Positions 11,270-23,500 are shown, counted from the first letter of the stretch. The stretch is DNA of 64,000 nt from Lonicera japonica (GCA_021464415.1 CM038466.1:33820833-33884832), one strand, 5' to 3'. Translations and numbers: made by a program. The notes: generated from the letters alone by a model not told the origin.

Positions 11270-13398
11270 GAAAGAATTAGTTACATTTTTAACCCTCCAA
11301 GTATGGCCCTTTTGGCACTTTAAATCCTAATATATCAATTCCGTCAGTAAGAATCCCAAAGTTTGCACATGTGTTCAAGTTTTCTCCAATTTCTAACTTT
11401 CTGTCAAATTAATGGAAGGAAATGACTTGTGCAATTCATGTGCTTCACTTTAAGGGTAAAAAAAGTCATTTTAATGTATTATACAAGTTTATCTCCATCA
11501 TTTGTGTTCATTGGGGATTAGATTAAGTAGTATACGATCTTAGAGAGAAAAATTGGAGATGAGGGTTCTTAACTGTCCGAAATTGAGGGTTGATTTCAGT
11601 TGGGATATTTTGGGTTAAGGAGGAAGTTGACTTGGGTGCTCTCTTCTTCAATTCAGCTTCACTCCCTTTCTTCTTAGGTTTTTCAGTTGATTCTCTAGGC
11701 ATATATTTTCTGCTTGTTTTCATTGGAATTTTAAATGGGGTTTGTGTTATTCAGTGTCAAGTTTGCTTTCCTCATTGTAAATTCAAGGAAATTCCAAGAT
11801 TCTACAATTTCCCCATTTTCCCCTCCTTTTTCTCGAGAAACAAACAGTGGCTTAGTCTAGAACCACACACACATTGTTGTTTTGCTTGCAATAGTACTAA
11901 TTGAAGTATGGCCAGTATTCTATCTTTCTATCCCTTGTTTTTTCTTTGCCTTCCATTAATTTATGGTCTTCAAACAAGAAAAGTGATAATTTCCTTTCAC
12001 TTTTCCCCTTTCTTTGGTTCTTTCTGATTGACTAAGTGGGTTTCTCATCAATTTCGAACTTACTTGGGTAAAGTAAATTTTGATTTCAGATGATCCCATA
12101 TACTCTGTTTTTCAAGTACCCTATTTTCCTTCTTGAAGTTCAAGCATTGATTGATAATCCAATAATTTTTCTATGCAAGAAAATTGGGACTAATTTTTGG
12201 GGATGGAAATTAATAGGAAAATGTCAATTTTGGGTGGGCTGGCAGTGGAAAATGGCCACGGGCTACGGGGTGGGTTGAGTCCATGCGTCAGAATACAATA
12301 TATTTGTTTAATCATCTTAATTAATTTAATTACTCTTATTATTTCTTCTAAAATTATTTGTTTCCCTTAAACAAGGTTAACGACTAATTAATGAGTCACA
12401 TTTCCCTTTCTCCAAACTTTTGTGCCAAAGTATGACTTAAATTATCTTTTAAAAATTAAAAGCGACGGTATAAATCTTTTTTTACTTTAAATATTCAAAA
12501 TTCTAGTTTTAGGTGCAAACATTAAATAAAAATAACAACTCACCTATCAAAATTTTAGATGTATAGAATTTAAAAATTGCACACATTTAGTTTTAGACAT
12601 ACTCATGGTAGACTTGGACGGGTCCCCTACCCAATCCATTTTTTTAACATTTTATTTATTATATTTTTTTAAGTACTAGATCTGAAAGCACAAGTACTAG
12701 AAATAATAAAATGGCCTAACCCTCCCCAACTTGAATGGAGTGAGTTTTGATCAGGTTCTTTTTCTAACCACAAAACATATATATATTAAATAGAAAATGT
12801 TTCCTTGTTCAAAATAATTAGAATAAATCATTTTGTGTGAATCCAATAAACTACACATCACTCTCACATATAATGGATTAAAAAAAGAAAAGAAAAATAA
12901 AACCGACCAATATTTATACTAGGTTAACCTATACATGTAATACATGTATTACTCATATATTTCTAATTGAAATAAAAATAAAATAAAGATGTTTAGTGGC
13001 TCAGAAGGTTAAATATAAGATAATTTTGCATTTTTGCCTAATGTCAAAATTCAAATCTTATTGCATGCATGCAAATATTTATTGTAAAAAGGATTATGTC
13101 GGCAAAAGCAATTAAAAACTTTGATACATTTTTGCCGTTCCTTCGTATTATAGTATATATTTATTTTACATCTGATCACTAGCCCCCTCAACAACGAACT
13201 TCTCCATATCCGAATGTTAAAATTAATGTATTTCTTAAAAAATAAACTATAGAAATTGAATTGAATTTTTAATTTGAGACAGGGTACTACATCTATCTAT
13301 ATACACGATCCCACCCAACCTTCTTTTAACATAATTAGACACTTAATTAGGCACATGTTATGCGTGTGCATGTTTTCATTTTATGCACAAGTTGAGAT
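11270..13398. other. Non-coding stretch
   Basis: Mixed AT-rich sequence. An 11.5-11.9 kb segment is less AT-rich and open on both strands (66 and 104 codons). The minus-strand frame is Lys-rich but matches no family I recognise, so I make no gene call. A segment near 12220-12260 (TGGGTGGGCTGGCAGTGGAAAATGG, split here by position only) resembles part of the 4596-5880 unit near 4810. Nothing else supportable. Confidence 0.45.
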
Positions 13399-13824
13399 TA
13401 GGGGTGTTAGGCTCAATCCGAAAATAGATCGGTCCGTAAAATTCCGAACCAAAATCGAATAATTTGGTTCAATTTTAGGCTAGCTATTCCAAAACCTAAT
13501 CGAACCAAATTGTGTATAAGAAAATGAAAGATGTTAATATATATTTTAAAGGTACACGTTAACTATACGATGATACAAAAAAGAGTTACTTTTATAAGAA
13601 TATGTTCCTTATTAATTGCATGTTGTGATCAAATTAAAAAAAAAAGAGTCATTAATGTGTGTAATTATTAAATTAACTACATAATTTTAAGATGTTTTTT
13701 TTCTTTTTACATGATGATAAGATTGATGGTGTCAAAATCTAGAAATAGATAATTAACCAATTAATAAGCGAATATCGGTGAATAAAAAATAAATGTGGCG
13801 CAATGATGAACACATGACTTTTTT

Positions 13825-14560
13825 TTTAAGGTAGGTTCCCCCGATAGCGTTTATGCTATTCTAGTGGTACGTCCTCCTTTTGTGTGTACTTGTTTTGTAT
13901 TTGCTCAAAGGCGATCAATTTGAATGATAATACAAGCTACCAACTTCTCTCTCTATAATTTTCTTAATTCTATTTATAAGTATAGAATTAGGATTACAAA
14001 TATTTCAACAGAATAAATAATAAACTGTGTATGAGAGATAGTGTATAAGGATTGTTGGTATTTTTTGGAGTATGAAAATAGAGAGTATAAGACCCTTCTA
14101 TTTTTTGAGGGTATGAAAAGAAAGGGTATAAGACCCTTCTATTTCTTAACAAAATATATAGGAGAGAAAGTGTATATTTTTGGTGAGAAGAATTGTGTGT
14201 TTGGCTTGGCTTATTTTTTGGTGTATGTTTCTTTGTGTTTTTGTTGTGTGTTGAATGAATGAATGATGGGAGGTATTTATAGGTAAATGGAGTTAGGTGA
14301 GATAATTATTTAAAGGAAAGTGTGGAATATAATAGAGTGAGATAATTATTTAAAGGAAAGTGTTGAATATAATGGAGTGTGATAATTATTGAATGGAGTG
14401 GGATATTTATTTAAAGAAAAGTGGAGAATAAAAAAGAAAGTAGAGAATATTATTTTTGTAGGCCAATGGTAAAATTATTTTTTACTTTTGTAGGCCAATG
14501 GTAAATTATTATTTACCCCATCAAAGATAATTCATCATTTTACTTAATGTTTTATTCTTG
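13825..14560 (-). repeat. Solo LTR-like element relative (copy 3, reverse strand), nested in the hAT-like element
   Basis: 13830-14010 is the reverse complement of the conserved part of the 2373-2843 and 60544-60983 repeats: the GATAGCGTTTATGCTATTC block, then the complement of a TATA-type CTATTTATAAG, then ATTAGGATTACA. Beyond about 14020 the sequence diverges and becomes repetitive, so the far boundary is uncertain. Confidence 0.5.
14278..14505. repeat. Short degenerate tandem repeats
   Basis: Units of about 45 bp built on GAGATAATTATTTAAAGGAAAGTG recur three to four times (14298-14420). They are followed by two copies of a 33-bp unit with TTTTGTAGGCCAATGGTAAA (14454-14505). Local replication slippage in AT-rich DNA. 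Confidence 0.7.
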
Positions 14561-14862
14561 TAATGTACAAATAAAATAGTAGCTAATATGGAACATGGTT
14601 TCTATAAATTTGCTCATTAATTGTTTCTATAAAACCATGACTATAATTAGAATTTGAACTTCTATGGTTATGTTAAATTGATTTAGAAAAAAAAATATGT
14701 CAAAACCAAATAAAATTGAAATAAAACCGAATCGAAAAGTTTGGTTCGACTTTGGATTTAGAAGATTTAGAAACCGAAACCAAACTGAAACCGAATTTTT
14801 ACATTTGGTTTGAGTTTGGGGTATCCTAGTTTTTACCCCATCCAAAATCGAAAACACCCCAA

Positions 14863-15225
14863 GCCGAGATATATAATTAAAAAGAGCATTCAACAAATTA
14901 CTATATAGCACAATGGTGAACTATTTTACTTTATAGCCCCACTAGTTATAGGTTTGAGTCCCAACAAAATATATTTTATGTGAAAAACAAATGCCTGGCT
15001 AATGTAGCAAATTTCAAATTATGATAATTGAATGTGATGACTAGTTTATAGTTTTAATACTATACATTCTCAAATATAACCTTTTAACAGCCTAAGGAAA
15101 CACTTAAAATAACCTTTTATTACAAGGGTAAATTAGTCATCCCCACCCCCACCCCAAAGCTCGTGTCAAGTTTCAATTGGCCGAAAAGGCAATTAAAATT
15201 AACTAATTTATAACTTTCATATAAG
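14863..15225. other. AT-rich non-coding stretch
   Basis: Holds a possible B-box-like GGTTTGAGTCCC near 14951 and a C-rich ACCCCCACCCC run near 15142. No gene seen. Confidence 0.4.
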
Positions 15226-15233
15226 TTCATGAT

Positions 15234-15864
15234 TTCGGGTGTTCACGGTCCAGTAAACTGGACCGTTCACTGTGCTTTCGGACCGGACCGAGTACTTCGG
15301 TCCTAAATCTTTTTGGACCAGACTGGATCGAGTAACCCTCCAAAACTGGACCACTTTAAACGGGTTGGTTTCGATCAGTCCCAATTGGTCCAGGAAAAAC
15401 GGCGACAGCTGGAGTTTGGCGATAGTGACGATTTGGTGTCACCTCAGCAAGTGACGGTGAAGACTTGGTGTCGCCAGAGCAAGTGTCGGTGACAACGACG
15501 GCAGGGATGAGAAAGAATGATGAAAGAGACTGAGTTTCTTTGAGTTTGATTTATACATGGATTTAGAATGGGAGAGTAATGGAGGGGATGGATTGAGAAA
15601 GAGAAGGGGTGAGTTTGAAAGGGCGTGGTGGCGGCTGTGATTTAGGGTTCAGTTTTAAAAAAAGAGAGGGGGAGTTGGCTCGCGGCTACCATATATTCAG
15701 TGATTTAGGGTTTAGTTTAAGAGAGAAATAGGACATATTGAGAGAAAGAGAGGGGGGCAGTGAAGTTGACTGGCGGCTAAAAATTGGATCGGACTGGACC
15801 GTTGTATGTATGAAACCCGAAAAAAACTCTATAATTTGGTTCGGCCAGTTTTTGCGCACCCCTA
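15234..15864. mobile_element. hAT-type non-autonomous element (631 bp) with 8-bp target duplication
   Basis: Perfect 8-bp direct repeats TTCATGAT flank it (15226-15233 and 15865-15872), the hallmark duplication length of hAT transposons. The ends TTCGGGTGTTCAC and, on the other strand, TAGGGGTGCGCAA are imperfect inverted repeats sharing GGGTG and CA. The first and last 120 bp are rich in GGACC/GGTCC motifs, as subterminal binding arrays often are. The interior has no transposase; a 60-codon frame near the left end is not meaningful. Confidence 0.8.
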
Positions 15865-15872
15865 TTCATGAT

Positions 15873-16201
15873 AGATAAAAGTCACACTACATAATTCTTT
15901 AATTCATTAATTGAAAATATTTATAATTTTTCAATTTCAACCAAGCACGTTAATAAAAATATATACACACATATATATTTATTTATTTGTTTTTGTCCAT
16001 TATAATTTTAGATTATCAATTCACTAGCTTTTAAAATGAGTTCTTATCACTTTCTCCCATATTATATATCTTCCTAATGTCTAATTATAAGCACGGATTT
16101 CTCTCACATTTTACATTTCTAATCCACAAATCACTAGTGTAAGGACTTATTGAAACACTATTGTTCCCCATAAATTACGGATGATTCTATTTTCACCCTC
16201 A
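15873..16201. other. AT-rich non-coding stretch
   Basis: No gene or clear repeat seen. Confidence 0.4.
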
Positions 16202-16421
16202 ATAATGTTTGGTTTTACTCACACCTTTCATTCGGTCCTTGAGTATCAAGTTAAGTCATGTTATTCTATTTTTGAAGACCGAGTGTAAGTTTATTACTTG
16301 GTGCTTAGGGCCGAGTAATGCATTCTTAGATTTGTATTCAACCCTCAAAAATCGAATAACAAATCCTAAAACTCTGTATTCAAGAACCAAATAAAAAGTG
16401 ATAGTGAAACCAAACATTACT
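16202..16421. repeat. Small MITE next to the E3 left end
   Basis: About 220 bp with terminal inverted repeats ATAATGTTTGGTTTTACTCA on the left and (rc of the right end) AGTAATGTTTGGTTTCACTA. The central part has weaker dyad similarity. The target duplication is unclear, so I do not assign a superfamily. E3 begins only 6 bp beyond its right end. Confidence 0.6.
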
Positions 16422-16427
16422 GAGAGT

Positions 16428-16703
16428 TGTAAGAACCCGCGTTCTCGATGCCCGGGGGTCCTCGTGGACGGCGATTCCGTTGTTGATTTGGAAATCGGTT
16501 TTGAAAAGAATAAGAGTCGCCAGTTTGTTTTACTAAACAAACAAAAAGATTTGTGTAAAAGAGACGTATTTATGGGCTAAATATCCTCTTATACACAATA
16601 TATGCGAAACCAGTTGATTCGAAGGTTCGGGGATTAAGTTACGAATCGGGAATGTGTTAGGCACCCAATTCGCCCTTTCGGTCTCTTAAGTAGGATATGC
16701 GTG
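16428..16703 (-). repeat. E3 3' LTR, piece 1
   Basis: Matches the E3 right LTR from 58111 to 58386, starting TGTAAGAACCCGC and including the GTGTTAGGCACCC hairpin block. Its last five bases, GCGTG (16699-16703), are the left copy of the E1 target duplication. Confidence 0.92.
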
Positions 16704-18277
16704 TGTAGACACCCCGATCCGTGACCCCCGCAAGAACCCTAACGACCTCCGAGAACTACTATTTTGGGTCCGGGACCCACCCGAGGACCCGGTACTACAC
16801 TAGGAGGGTTTGTCGCCCGACAAACTTGTTCTTTAGAGAGATTGTCGCACGACATATCATATTGTCGCGCGACAATCCCTGATATGTCGCGCGACAATTC
16901 CACTATGTCGCACGACATTCCCCCTCTGCACCAGACCAACCACTTTCTGACACATCAATCTGTCAGAACCATCACTTCAGCCGTTTGTCGCGCGACATTC
17001 CCGTATGTCGCGCGACATATCACAATGTCGCGCGACATTCTCCTTTTTTAAGGAAATGTCGCGCGACAATCTCTCCCGAGCAGTATAAATAGGCCAACAC
17101 CCCCAAGGGTTCAAGGGGCAGCAATTGGAATCTGAGAATTTGGAGCTTTAGATTTGATTTTTATCAAGCACTTTTCTACTATTATCTTATTTCTGAAGAA
17201 TTATCGAATCTATCCTCGACACTCGACGTGTCCCGTCTCCGGAATCGATTTCTCGGAAATATCTAAAGAAAGAGAAGATTATTATCGCCGGAGATCCCTC
17301 TGCCGTATTATATTTTCTTTCTTATTATTATTCTCGTCGGGAAGGTAAAGAAAGTCCCTTCTAGTATTTAAGATTAGATATCTGTGTACTTGTTTTACTT
17401 CTGTTATTCTGTCCACGTTTTATTTGAATAAACTTATTGTCAAGTTACCAATAGTCTACCGTTTTCAAAACAAAAGACCCTGATAAAACTACTTTCAAAA
17501 CCAGAAGAGTAAGTACATTATCGTCCGGATAAACCCTGTTTTCAAACCCCGGACCGATAAAGACTTATCTAGGAATTAAAATCCACATATCTTGTCTTTT
17601 TCATAGACTGCGACGTGTCTGATAAACTCTCCTCAAAGAGTTCAAATTCCATATTGAATTAGTCCCGACATAAAGATCCGAACCTTTTTCAAAATAATCA
17701 CAACTCGAGAAAACCGTCATTATCTGAGGAAATAATACGGAATACTCTTTCAAAAATAAAAGGTTTTTGTCATTTGTCATTACATCTTTTAAATATAAAA
17801 ACATCGGATCTCGGAACACAAAGGTTTTCATTCCTTTCCCCGTTTTCCCAAATTAGGGTTTTTTTTATTATTTATTTAGAAAGTAGTAGACTGTCGGTAA
17901 AAGCATCCAAGTTTTTCAACATAGAATAAACATATAAGACCACTAGAGACCGAAAGGGCGGAATGGGTGCTTAACACCTTCCCAAACCGTAATATAGTTT
18001 CCGAACCCTATAAGAATCCCGGTTTCGCAGACAAACGTGTAAAGAAAGGCTTGTCTATAGCCTTTCCTCTTACACGACCTTTTTTGTCCGTTTTCTCGTA
18101 AAACGTACTGGCGACTCTGAATGAACCCCCTTGCATCTAGAAATAGAACGTAGGGACACTTGATATGAATCAACGAAAACGCTCCAGCAAATGGAACGAC
18201 GGAATCAGTTCCGACGTCCCATGACCCCCACCACCAACGGGGACGAGACCCGGGGGCCGCATTTGCGGATTCTCACA
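16704..18277 (+). repeat. E1 5' LTR
   Basis: 1574 bp, TG...CA termini. U3 (about 16704-17115) holds nine TGTCGCGCGACA-type palindromes and a TATA box at 17084-17091. R/U5 includes the hairpin-forming GGGTGCTTAACACC at 17965-17978. A 64-codon frame at 17154 recurs only because the LTR recurs; I do not call it a gene. Confidence 0.95.
16811..17091 (+). promoter_or_regulatory. E1 LTR promoter: nine-copy palindrome array plus TATA box
   Basis: TGTCGCGCGACA or one-base variants (central CC or CA) start at 16811, 16843, 16863, 16885, 16906, 16986, 17006, 17026 and 17057. Start-to-start distances are 32, 20, 22, 21, 80, 20, 20 and 31 bp. The last copy ends 15 bp before TATAAATA (17084-17091). The same palindrome precedes both antisense genes of the element. 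The function as binding sites is inferred from repetition, symmetry and position. Confidence 0.8.
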
Positions 18278-18278
18278 G

Positions 18279-18297
18279 TGGCGACTCTGCTGGGGAC
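18279..18297 (+). promoter_or_regulatory. E1 primer-binding site (tRNA-Arg type)
   Basis: TGGCGACTCTGCTGGGGAC, one base after the LTR end. From memory, the first 12 bases complement the 3' end (including CCA) of plant tRNA-Arg(ACG). This primer is typical of Ogre/Tat elements. The identical 19-mer, reverse complemented, lies beside the 5' LTRs of E2 (52120-52138) and E3 (58091-58109). Confidence 0.85.
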
Positions 18298-19035
18298 ACC
18301 ATTAGAAAACTAGACTCTTATATGTGGACCTTTGTTTATCTGTTGAAAAACTTGCTTTTACTGCTTTCCCTACTCATGTTAATTGATTGAGAAGAAACCT
18401 TTTTCTAAAAAATGGGAGTTTTTCGAAAAGACGTAATAAAGATAATGATATTTGTGAAACCAACCTTTCGAACTTTACACGCACTATCACAAATCATGCA
18501 TTGGTTCTACGAGTGTGAATTTACCCCAAACCCTCGGAAGTATTATAAGTGAGTAGGGAGTTGGCTTGCTTGGGCCAACATAAACCGAAAGCATTTACTT
18601 CCACTCTCCTTGGCCAAGTACGCCCCCGAGGTATATCGAGTGACGAGAACACTCACGTACCCGGGAAGTATATCAAAAGATTCTTGCACGTACCCGCCCT
18701 TGGGGTATATCGCAAGGTCTTGCCAAAAAGGAGGGAGCCTGAAGCCTTAACCATTCGAACACCTGCGCTGCATCTAAGATTGAGTCAGTTAAAACACTTG
18801 TCAAACAGCCATAGAGGATGTACCACTTTACGGCTTACTTTTCGACACCCTTTTTAAAATTTGAGGCTCTTCTCGGCAATTTTTAGTGGTTCTTTTGGCA
18901 AAAATCGAGTCGCATCACAGTCTTCCTTCATCTTCGCCACGTGATTTTCGTCTACAGTCGTGAAGCAACAACAGACTAGAAGGTTGGGCCGGCCGTGATC
19001 ACACCGGAAGACTAGTAAGACCAAGCACACCTGAA
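18298..19035 (+). other. E1 5' leader, conserved among E1, E2 and E3
   Basis: A 0.74-kb untranslated leader between PBS and the gag ATG. Its core (about 18490-18760, including GAGTGACGAGAACACTCACG and TATATCGCAAGGTCTTGCCA) is conserved in E2 (about 51690-51910) and in the otherwise non-coding E3 (about 57580-57830). Conservation in an element without genes suggests an RNA function such as packaging, dimerisation or translation control. The 102-codon frame at 18549 lies in this leader and is probably not translated. Confidence 0.65.
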
Positions 19036-20514
19036 ATGGCCGATGAACGCGAGAATCGAGAGACAGATCAGAGCCGAGCCGAGGCATCATCAGCTCAGCC
19101 AACCCTAGCCGAAATGCACCGTTTACTCATGACCGTCAGCAGGGATCTGGCAAATCTCACGAACGAGCAACAGGGTATCCGAATCCGAATAGAAGAATTG
19201 TCAGCTGAACGAACTGCACCACCGGGGTTTGATCGACTACCACCGAATCGTGATCCGAACCAAGGACAGTCTTCACAAGTACTTCCCCCAATCCAAGGAA
19301 CTAATCCACCCCAAACGGGCCCCAACATGGCCGGTCCCGTTCAAACCGACCCCAACAATCAGAACCAATGGGCCCCGGATTCAGGCCCCACATACCAACA
19401 ACAAGAGCCACCCATCGTCTAGCCACAACCTCAGCAAGGCCTCGATCCCCAATATCAACCATGGCCACAAGTCCCCGCAAGACCTATTCCACCAGCCCCA
19501 ATAGCCCCTCCCAATGAGTACCCAGACATCAACCGACTCCGGGCAGTATACGCAGAATCGATGATAGCCCGGGAACAGCCCGATGAGGTGTCAAGAGAGA
19601 GCGAAGAAATGAAGAAATTGAAAGAGCAGATGAAGGTTCTGCAAAGAGGTGTTTCTCTGATGAAAGGGGCAGACGAGATCACAGACATGAACGCCTTTTC
19701 CCTCTACCCAGAAGCCAGACTACCTCAAGGATTTAAGCTCCCCTCTATCACCAAATTCACTGGTACTACACCCCCCAAAACCCATCTCCAATCCTACATC
19801 AGATCCATGCAAGTGTCCGGCTGTGGAGAGCCGGAGCTGGCTCAGGCTTTTCACATGACTCTCACGGGGGCAGCCCTGAGATGGTTCTTCGACCTAGAGA
19901 AACACCACACGAAAACTTGGGGGGATATCGTCAAAGAATTCATGACCAAGTACGGGTCCAACGAGAATTTGGAAATTACCCGTAAACACCTGGAAATGGC
20001 CAAGCAAGGCGAGAAAGAAAGCTTCAGCGACTTTGTCACCCGCTGGAGGGAAATGGCATCCCAAATGTCCAAACGGCCCGACGAAGAAGAGCAGTTAGAA
20101 ATCATACAGAAGAATTTTACTCCAGCTGTATTGAACTGCATGGGAAAGCATGTATTCCCACACTTCAGAGCCCTGTTGAGTATGGGGTCACAGGTAGAGG
20201 AAGAATTAACCAGAAAGGCAGACACGGATACCAAGAAGGCCTCTTACACTGGAAGAAAGACGGCCACTCCAGCCGTAAACCAACTAAGCTCGTACCCATA
20301 TCAACAAAACCCATTTCAGCAGTCACCGCAAGTCCCCCCAATGAGTTGGCCTACGCAGGGAGACTCTTCAAACACCAAGGTCAAGAAAAGGAGAAATTTC
20401 TGCACCCTCCCCACTACTCTGGTCAAAAGCCTGGAACTACTCCAAAAGGCCGGACTAGTCACCCCACTCAACCCACGCCCTCCACCAAATCCTATCCCAA
20501 CACTTGGAGAATGA
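19036..20514 (+). pseudogene. gag: E1 gag (capsid/nucleocapsid precursor) with one nonsense codon
   Basis: Start ATG 19036 (M-A-D-E-R-E-N) is matched in E2 at 51381. A Pro/Gln-rich N-terminal part is interrupted by TAG at 19420-19422, where E2 has TGG (Trp). The same frame continues to 20514. The retrotransposon-gag domain lies in the downstream half, at about 19740-20170: F-T-G-T-T-P-P-K, A-L-R-W-F-F-D-L-E and F-V-T-R-W-R-E are typical. A 1-nt deletion at about 20495-20505 relative to E2 and E4 shifts the frame just before the zinc knuckle, which therefore reads in the pol frame. In the ancestor gag and pol appear to have been one continuous frame. Unless the TAG is read through, E1 makes no full gag itself. 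Confidence 0.88.
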
Positions 20515-23500
20515 ATGAGAACTGTGCGTACCATCAGGCGGCAGGCCATGACACGGAACGTTGTTTAGCTCTCCGCCATCGTATCCAGGACCTCATTGAA
20601 GCCGGAACCATCCCCGCACCCGGCGGGCCCAATGTTACCAACAACCCCCTCCCCAATCATGCTCCACCTGCAGGAATTAACGCCTTAACCACTGACGAAG
20701 GCTTCGATCTCGTAGGACGCATTCGGGACGATCCAGCCTATAAGGCACCCATTATGCTATCGGCAAAAGCACAAGTTGCCCCAGGCCTCAACCCAATAAT
20801 TGACCAATGGATGGCCAAGATGAACTTCCTACCTGGGCAGGGCTTAGGAAAGACAAATCAGGGGATCTCGCAACCACTCACCATCAAAACCAATCCTGGG
20901 AAAGCTGGGATAGGATGGACCCAGGACAAGAAAAAACAACCATGGAAACCCCGCCCCCCTCATAAGGAGACAATCTGTATGACAGAAACCTCCCCCGGGA
21001 CTTTTAGTTGGTCGGCAGAACCAGAGTCGTCAGAAACTTCAGAGGGATCAGACCCAACATCCCTTTGGATACAACAGATTACCCGCTCAGGAAAGGTATA
21101 CCAACCACCACCGATGGATGCCGAAAAATCACCGCCTCCAAAAGAAGTAGGAGAAGACCGAGTACTGGAACAGTTGAAGAAAACCCAGGCACACATCACC
21201 ATTTGGGGCCTCTTGGTTGCCTCCAAACCTCACAGGACCGCTTTCATTAAACTCCTGGATGAGGCTGTCATATCGCCGGACTCCACGCCCGAACAACTGC
21301 CAAACATGATCGGGTCACTCACAGTCCAAAGAAGTCTGTCATTTTCAGATGAAGACTTGTCTCCGTTGGGGAGAAAACACAGCCTGGCTCTCCATATCAC
21401 CGTCCGAACCCGAGGGAAGATCTTGCCACAAGTTCTCATCGACAATGGGTCGACCATAAATGTCTGCCCCCTAAAGACTGCCAGATGCTTGGGTATCTCA
21501 GATTCAGAGCTCTCACCATCCGCTGTAACCGTCAGGGCCTATGATAATACCAGGAGGGCCGTTCTGGGGTCTCTGAAACTTGATCTCATGGTTGGTCCCG
21601 GAAGCTTCCCGGCCGACTTTCAAATCATAGACATTCCTTCCAGTTTTAACCTACTGTTGGGAAGAGCATGGCTACACGACATAGGAGCACTCCCCTCCTC
21701 CTTGCACCAAAAGATCAAGATACCGTTTGAAGGGAACATAATTACCATCCAAGGAGATCCTGAAAGGACCTTGGCGGATATGGAGTTACCAGTTTTGGGA
21801 ATCGGGAGCCAGAGCATACAGTTAGGAGGCTTTTCTTACGAGCCTCAAGTGCAAACTCTTAGCACCCAGACAATCAGGTATCTTCCCCCTGACAATATCC
21901 CCGGTCTCAGCACCAAGATTACAAATATGTTGAGAATGATGAAATACTTGCCTGGAGCCGGTCTGGGAATGGGACAACCAGGACTACTTCAAGCATTGGA
22001 ACCAGTAGCAAGGTACGAGAGGGAAGGTTTGGGGTACCAACACACTGAAGAGGACGATCAACAAAAAAGGGGTCGAGGGCATCAGTATCCGAGTTTCAGC
22101 TCTCTGAACGGGTTCTTTGTCAAAGAAGGAGAGGACTTCCCCTTTTGCGGCTTCCAGGAGCCTTGGAGAAACAGCGACGGAGAGAACCTTCCTGGGTGGG
22201 AAATCTTCTATGAAGAGGACCTATATATCAAAGAAAACACCGTACACAGCTTCGCTACCAAGTTGACAATCGGGCCGAAGGAAGAAAGTGAAGACATGAA
22301 AGGCGAAGAGGAAGAAATGATCGGAGATCTCTTCGACATCATGGCTCTGGGAGATGATGAGCCAGGAGACGACCCTGTACACTTGATATACGCTGATCCA
22401 GACTACCAAGGGGAAAGGGAAAAGAGCGAAATTGTAAGGGTGAGAGATAAGAGTGAGGATAAGGATAGGAAGGAGTCACTCCTAAATGAACTTTTTAAAC
22501 TTGTACCTGTAAATACTAGTATCAATAAAGAAGAGTCTATTTTGCGTTATCCTGTTATTTTTAATTCTATAATTGCTTATATGGAATTGGAAAGAATGAA
22601 CGAACACCCTGAACGGGAGGAGCAACGTATACAAAGCGAGGAAGGAGACACTCTTGTGATTAACCTCGGAACAGAGGAGGAAAGAAAAGAGGTCCGCATT
22701 GGGGCAAGCCTAAGTGGGACAGAGAGAGAAGAATTCACACAAACTCTGAAAGAGTATGTGGATGTCTTCGCCTGGTCTTATGTAGATATGCCGGGTTTGA
22801 ACAGTCAGATAGTCATGCACGAAATACACACCAATCCAGAACTTAGGCCCGTCAAACAGAAGCTGAGGAAACTTACGCCAGAATGGTCCTTGAAAGTGAA
22901 AGAAGAAGTAATGAAACAACTGAGTGTGGGATTCTTACGGGTGATCGAGTACCCCTCGTGGTTAGCCAACATCGTGCCTGTTCCAAAGGCTAATGGGAAA
23001 GTCCGCATGTGTGTGGATTACCGGGATCTCAATAAAGCTTGTCCAAAGGACGATTTTCCATTGCCCAACATCGATTTGATAGTAGATAATACTGCCAACC
23101 ACGCCCTGAAGTCATTTGTGGATGGTTTTGCCGGATATAACCAGATCAAGATGCACCCGGATCACCAGGAGAAAACAGCATTTATCACACCGTGGGGAAC
23201 ATACTGCTACACCGTTATGCCGTTTGGGCTGAAGAACGCCGGGGCAACATATCAGAGGGCAGCTACGGCTATCTTTCACGACATGATTCACAAAGAAGTA
23301 GAGGTGTATGTAGACGACATGATAATCAAGTCAAAAGAGAAGGAAGGCCACGTACCAGCCTTGCGAGCCTTCTTTGATCGGCTCCGCCAGTATCAGATGA
23401 GACTCAACCCGCAGAAATGTGTGTTCGGGGTAACCAAAGGAAAACTCCTGGGATATGTCGTCAGTAAGAAAGGAATCGAGGTGGACCCCGCTAAAGTTCA

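Larger units (their letters stand above)
13399..14862. mobile_element. hAT-like non-autonomous element, interrupted by an LTR-like repeat
   Basis: Left end TAGGGGTGTTAGG and right end (rc) TTGGGGTGTTTTCG form imperfect terminal inverted repeats of the hAT kind. They are flanked by 8-bp sequences GTTGAGAT (13391-13398) and GCCGAGAT (14863-14870), matching at 6 of 8 positions as an aged 8-bp target duplication would. Subterminal DNA is rich in AACCGAA/TTCGGTT-type motifs, also seen in the relative at 61066-61758. No transposase is encoded. The middle carries a reverse-strand relative of the 2373-2843 repeat. Confidence 0.55.

Noticed and set aside
11523..11904. Overlapping open frames on both strands
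   Set aside because: No motif, signal or family pattern strong enough for a host gene call.
16811..17068. Palindrome array as a CRISPR-like or satellite array
   Set aside because: Spacers are short and not uniform, the motif is a 12-bp palindrome upstream of TATA boxes, and the context is an LTR in plant DNA.
17154..17348. Repeated small frames in the E1 LTRs (also at 34091-34285, and the 76-codon minus frames)
   Set aside because: Identical because the LTRs are identical; no family signature, lying in R/U5.
18549..18857. 102-codon frame in the E1 leader
   Set aside because: Lies in a leader conserved at RNA level, also in non-coding E3; its frame is not kept there.
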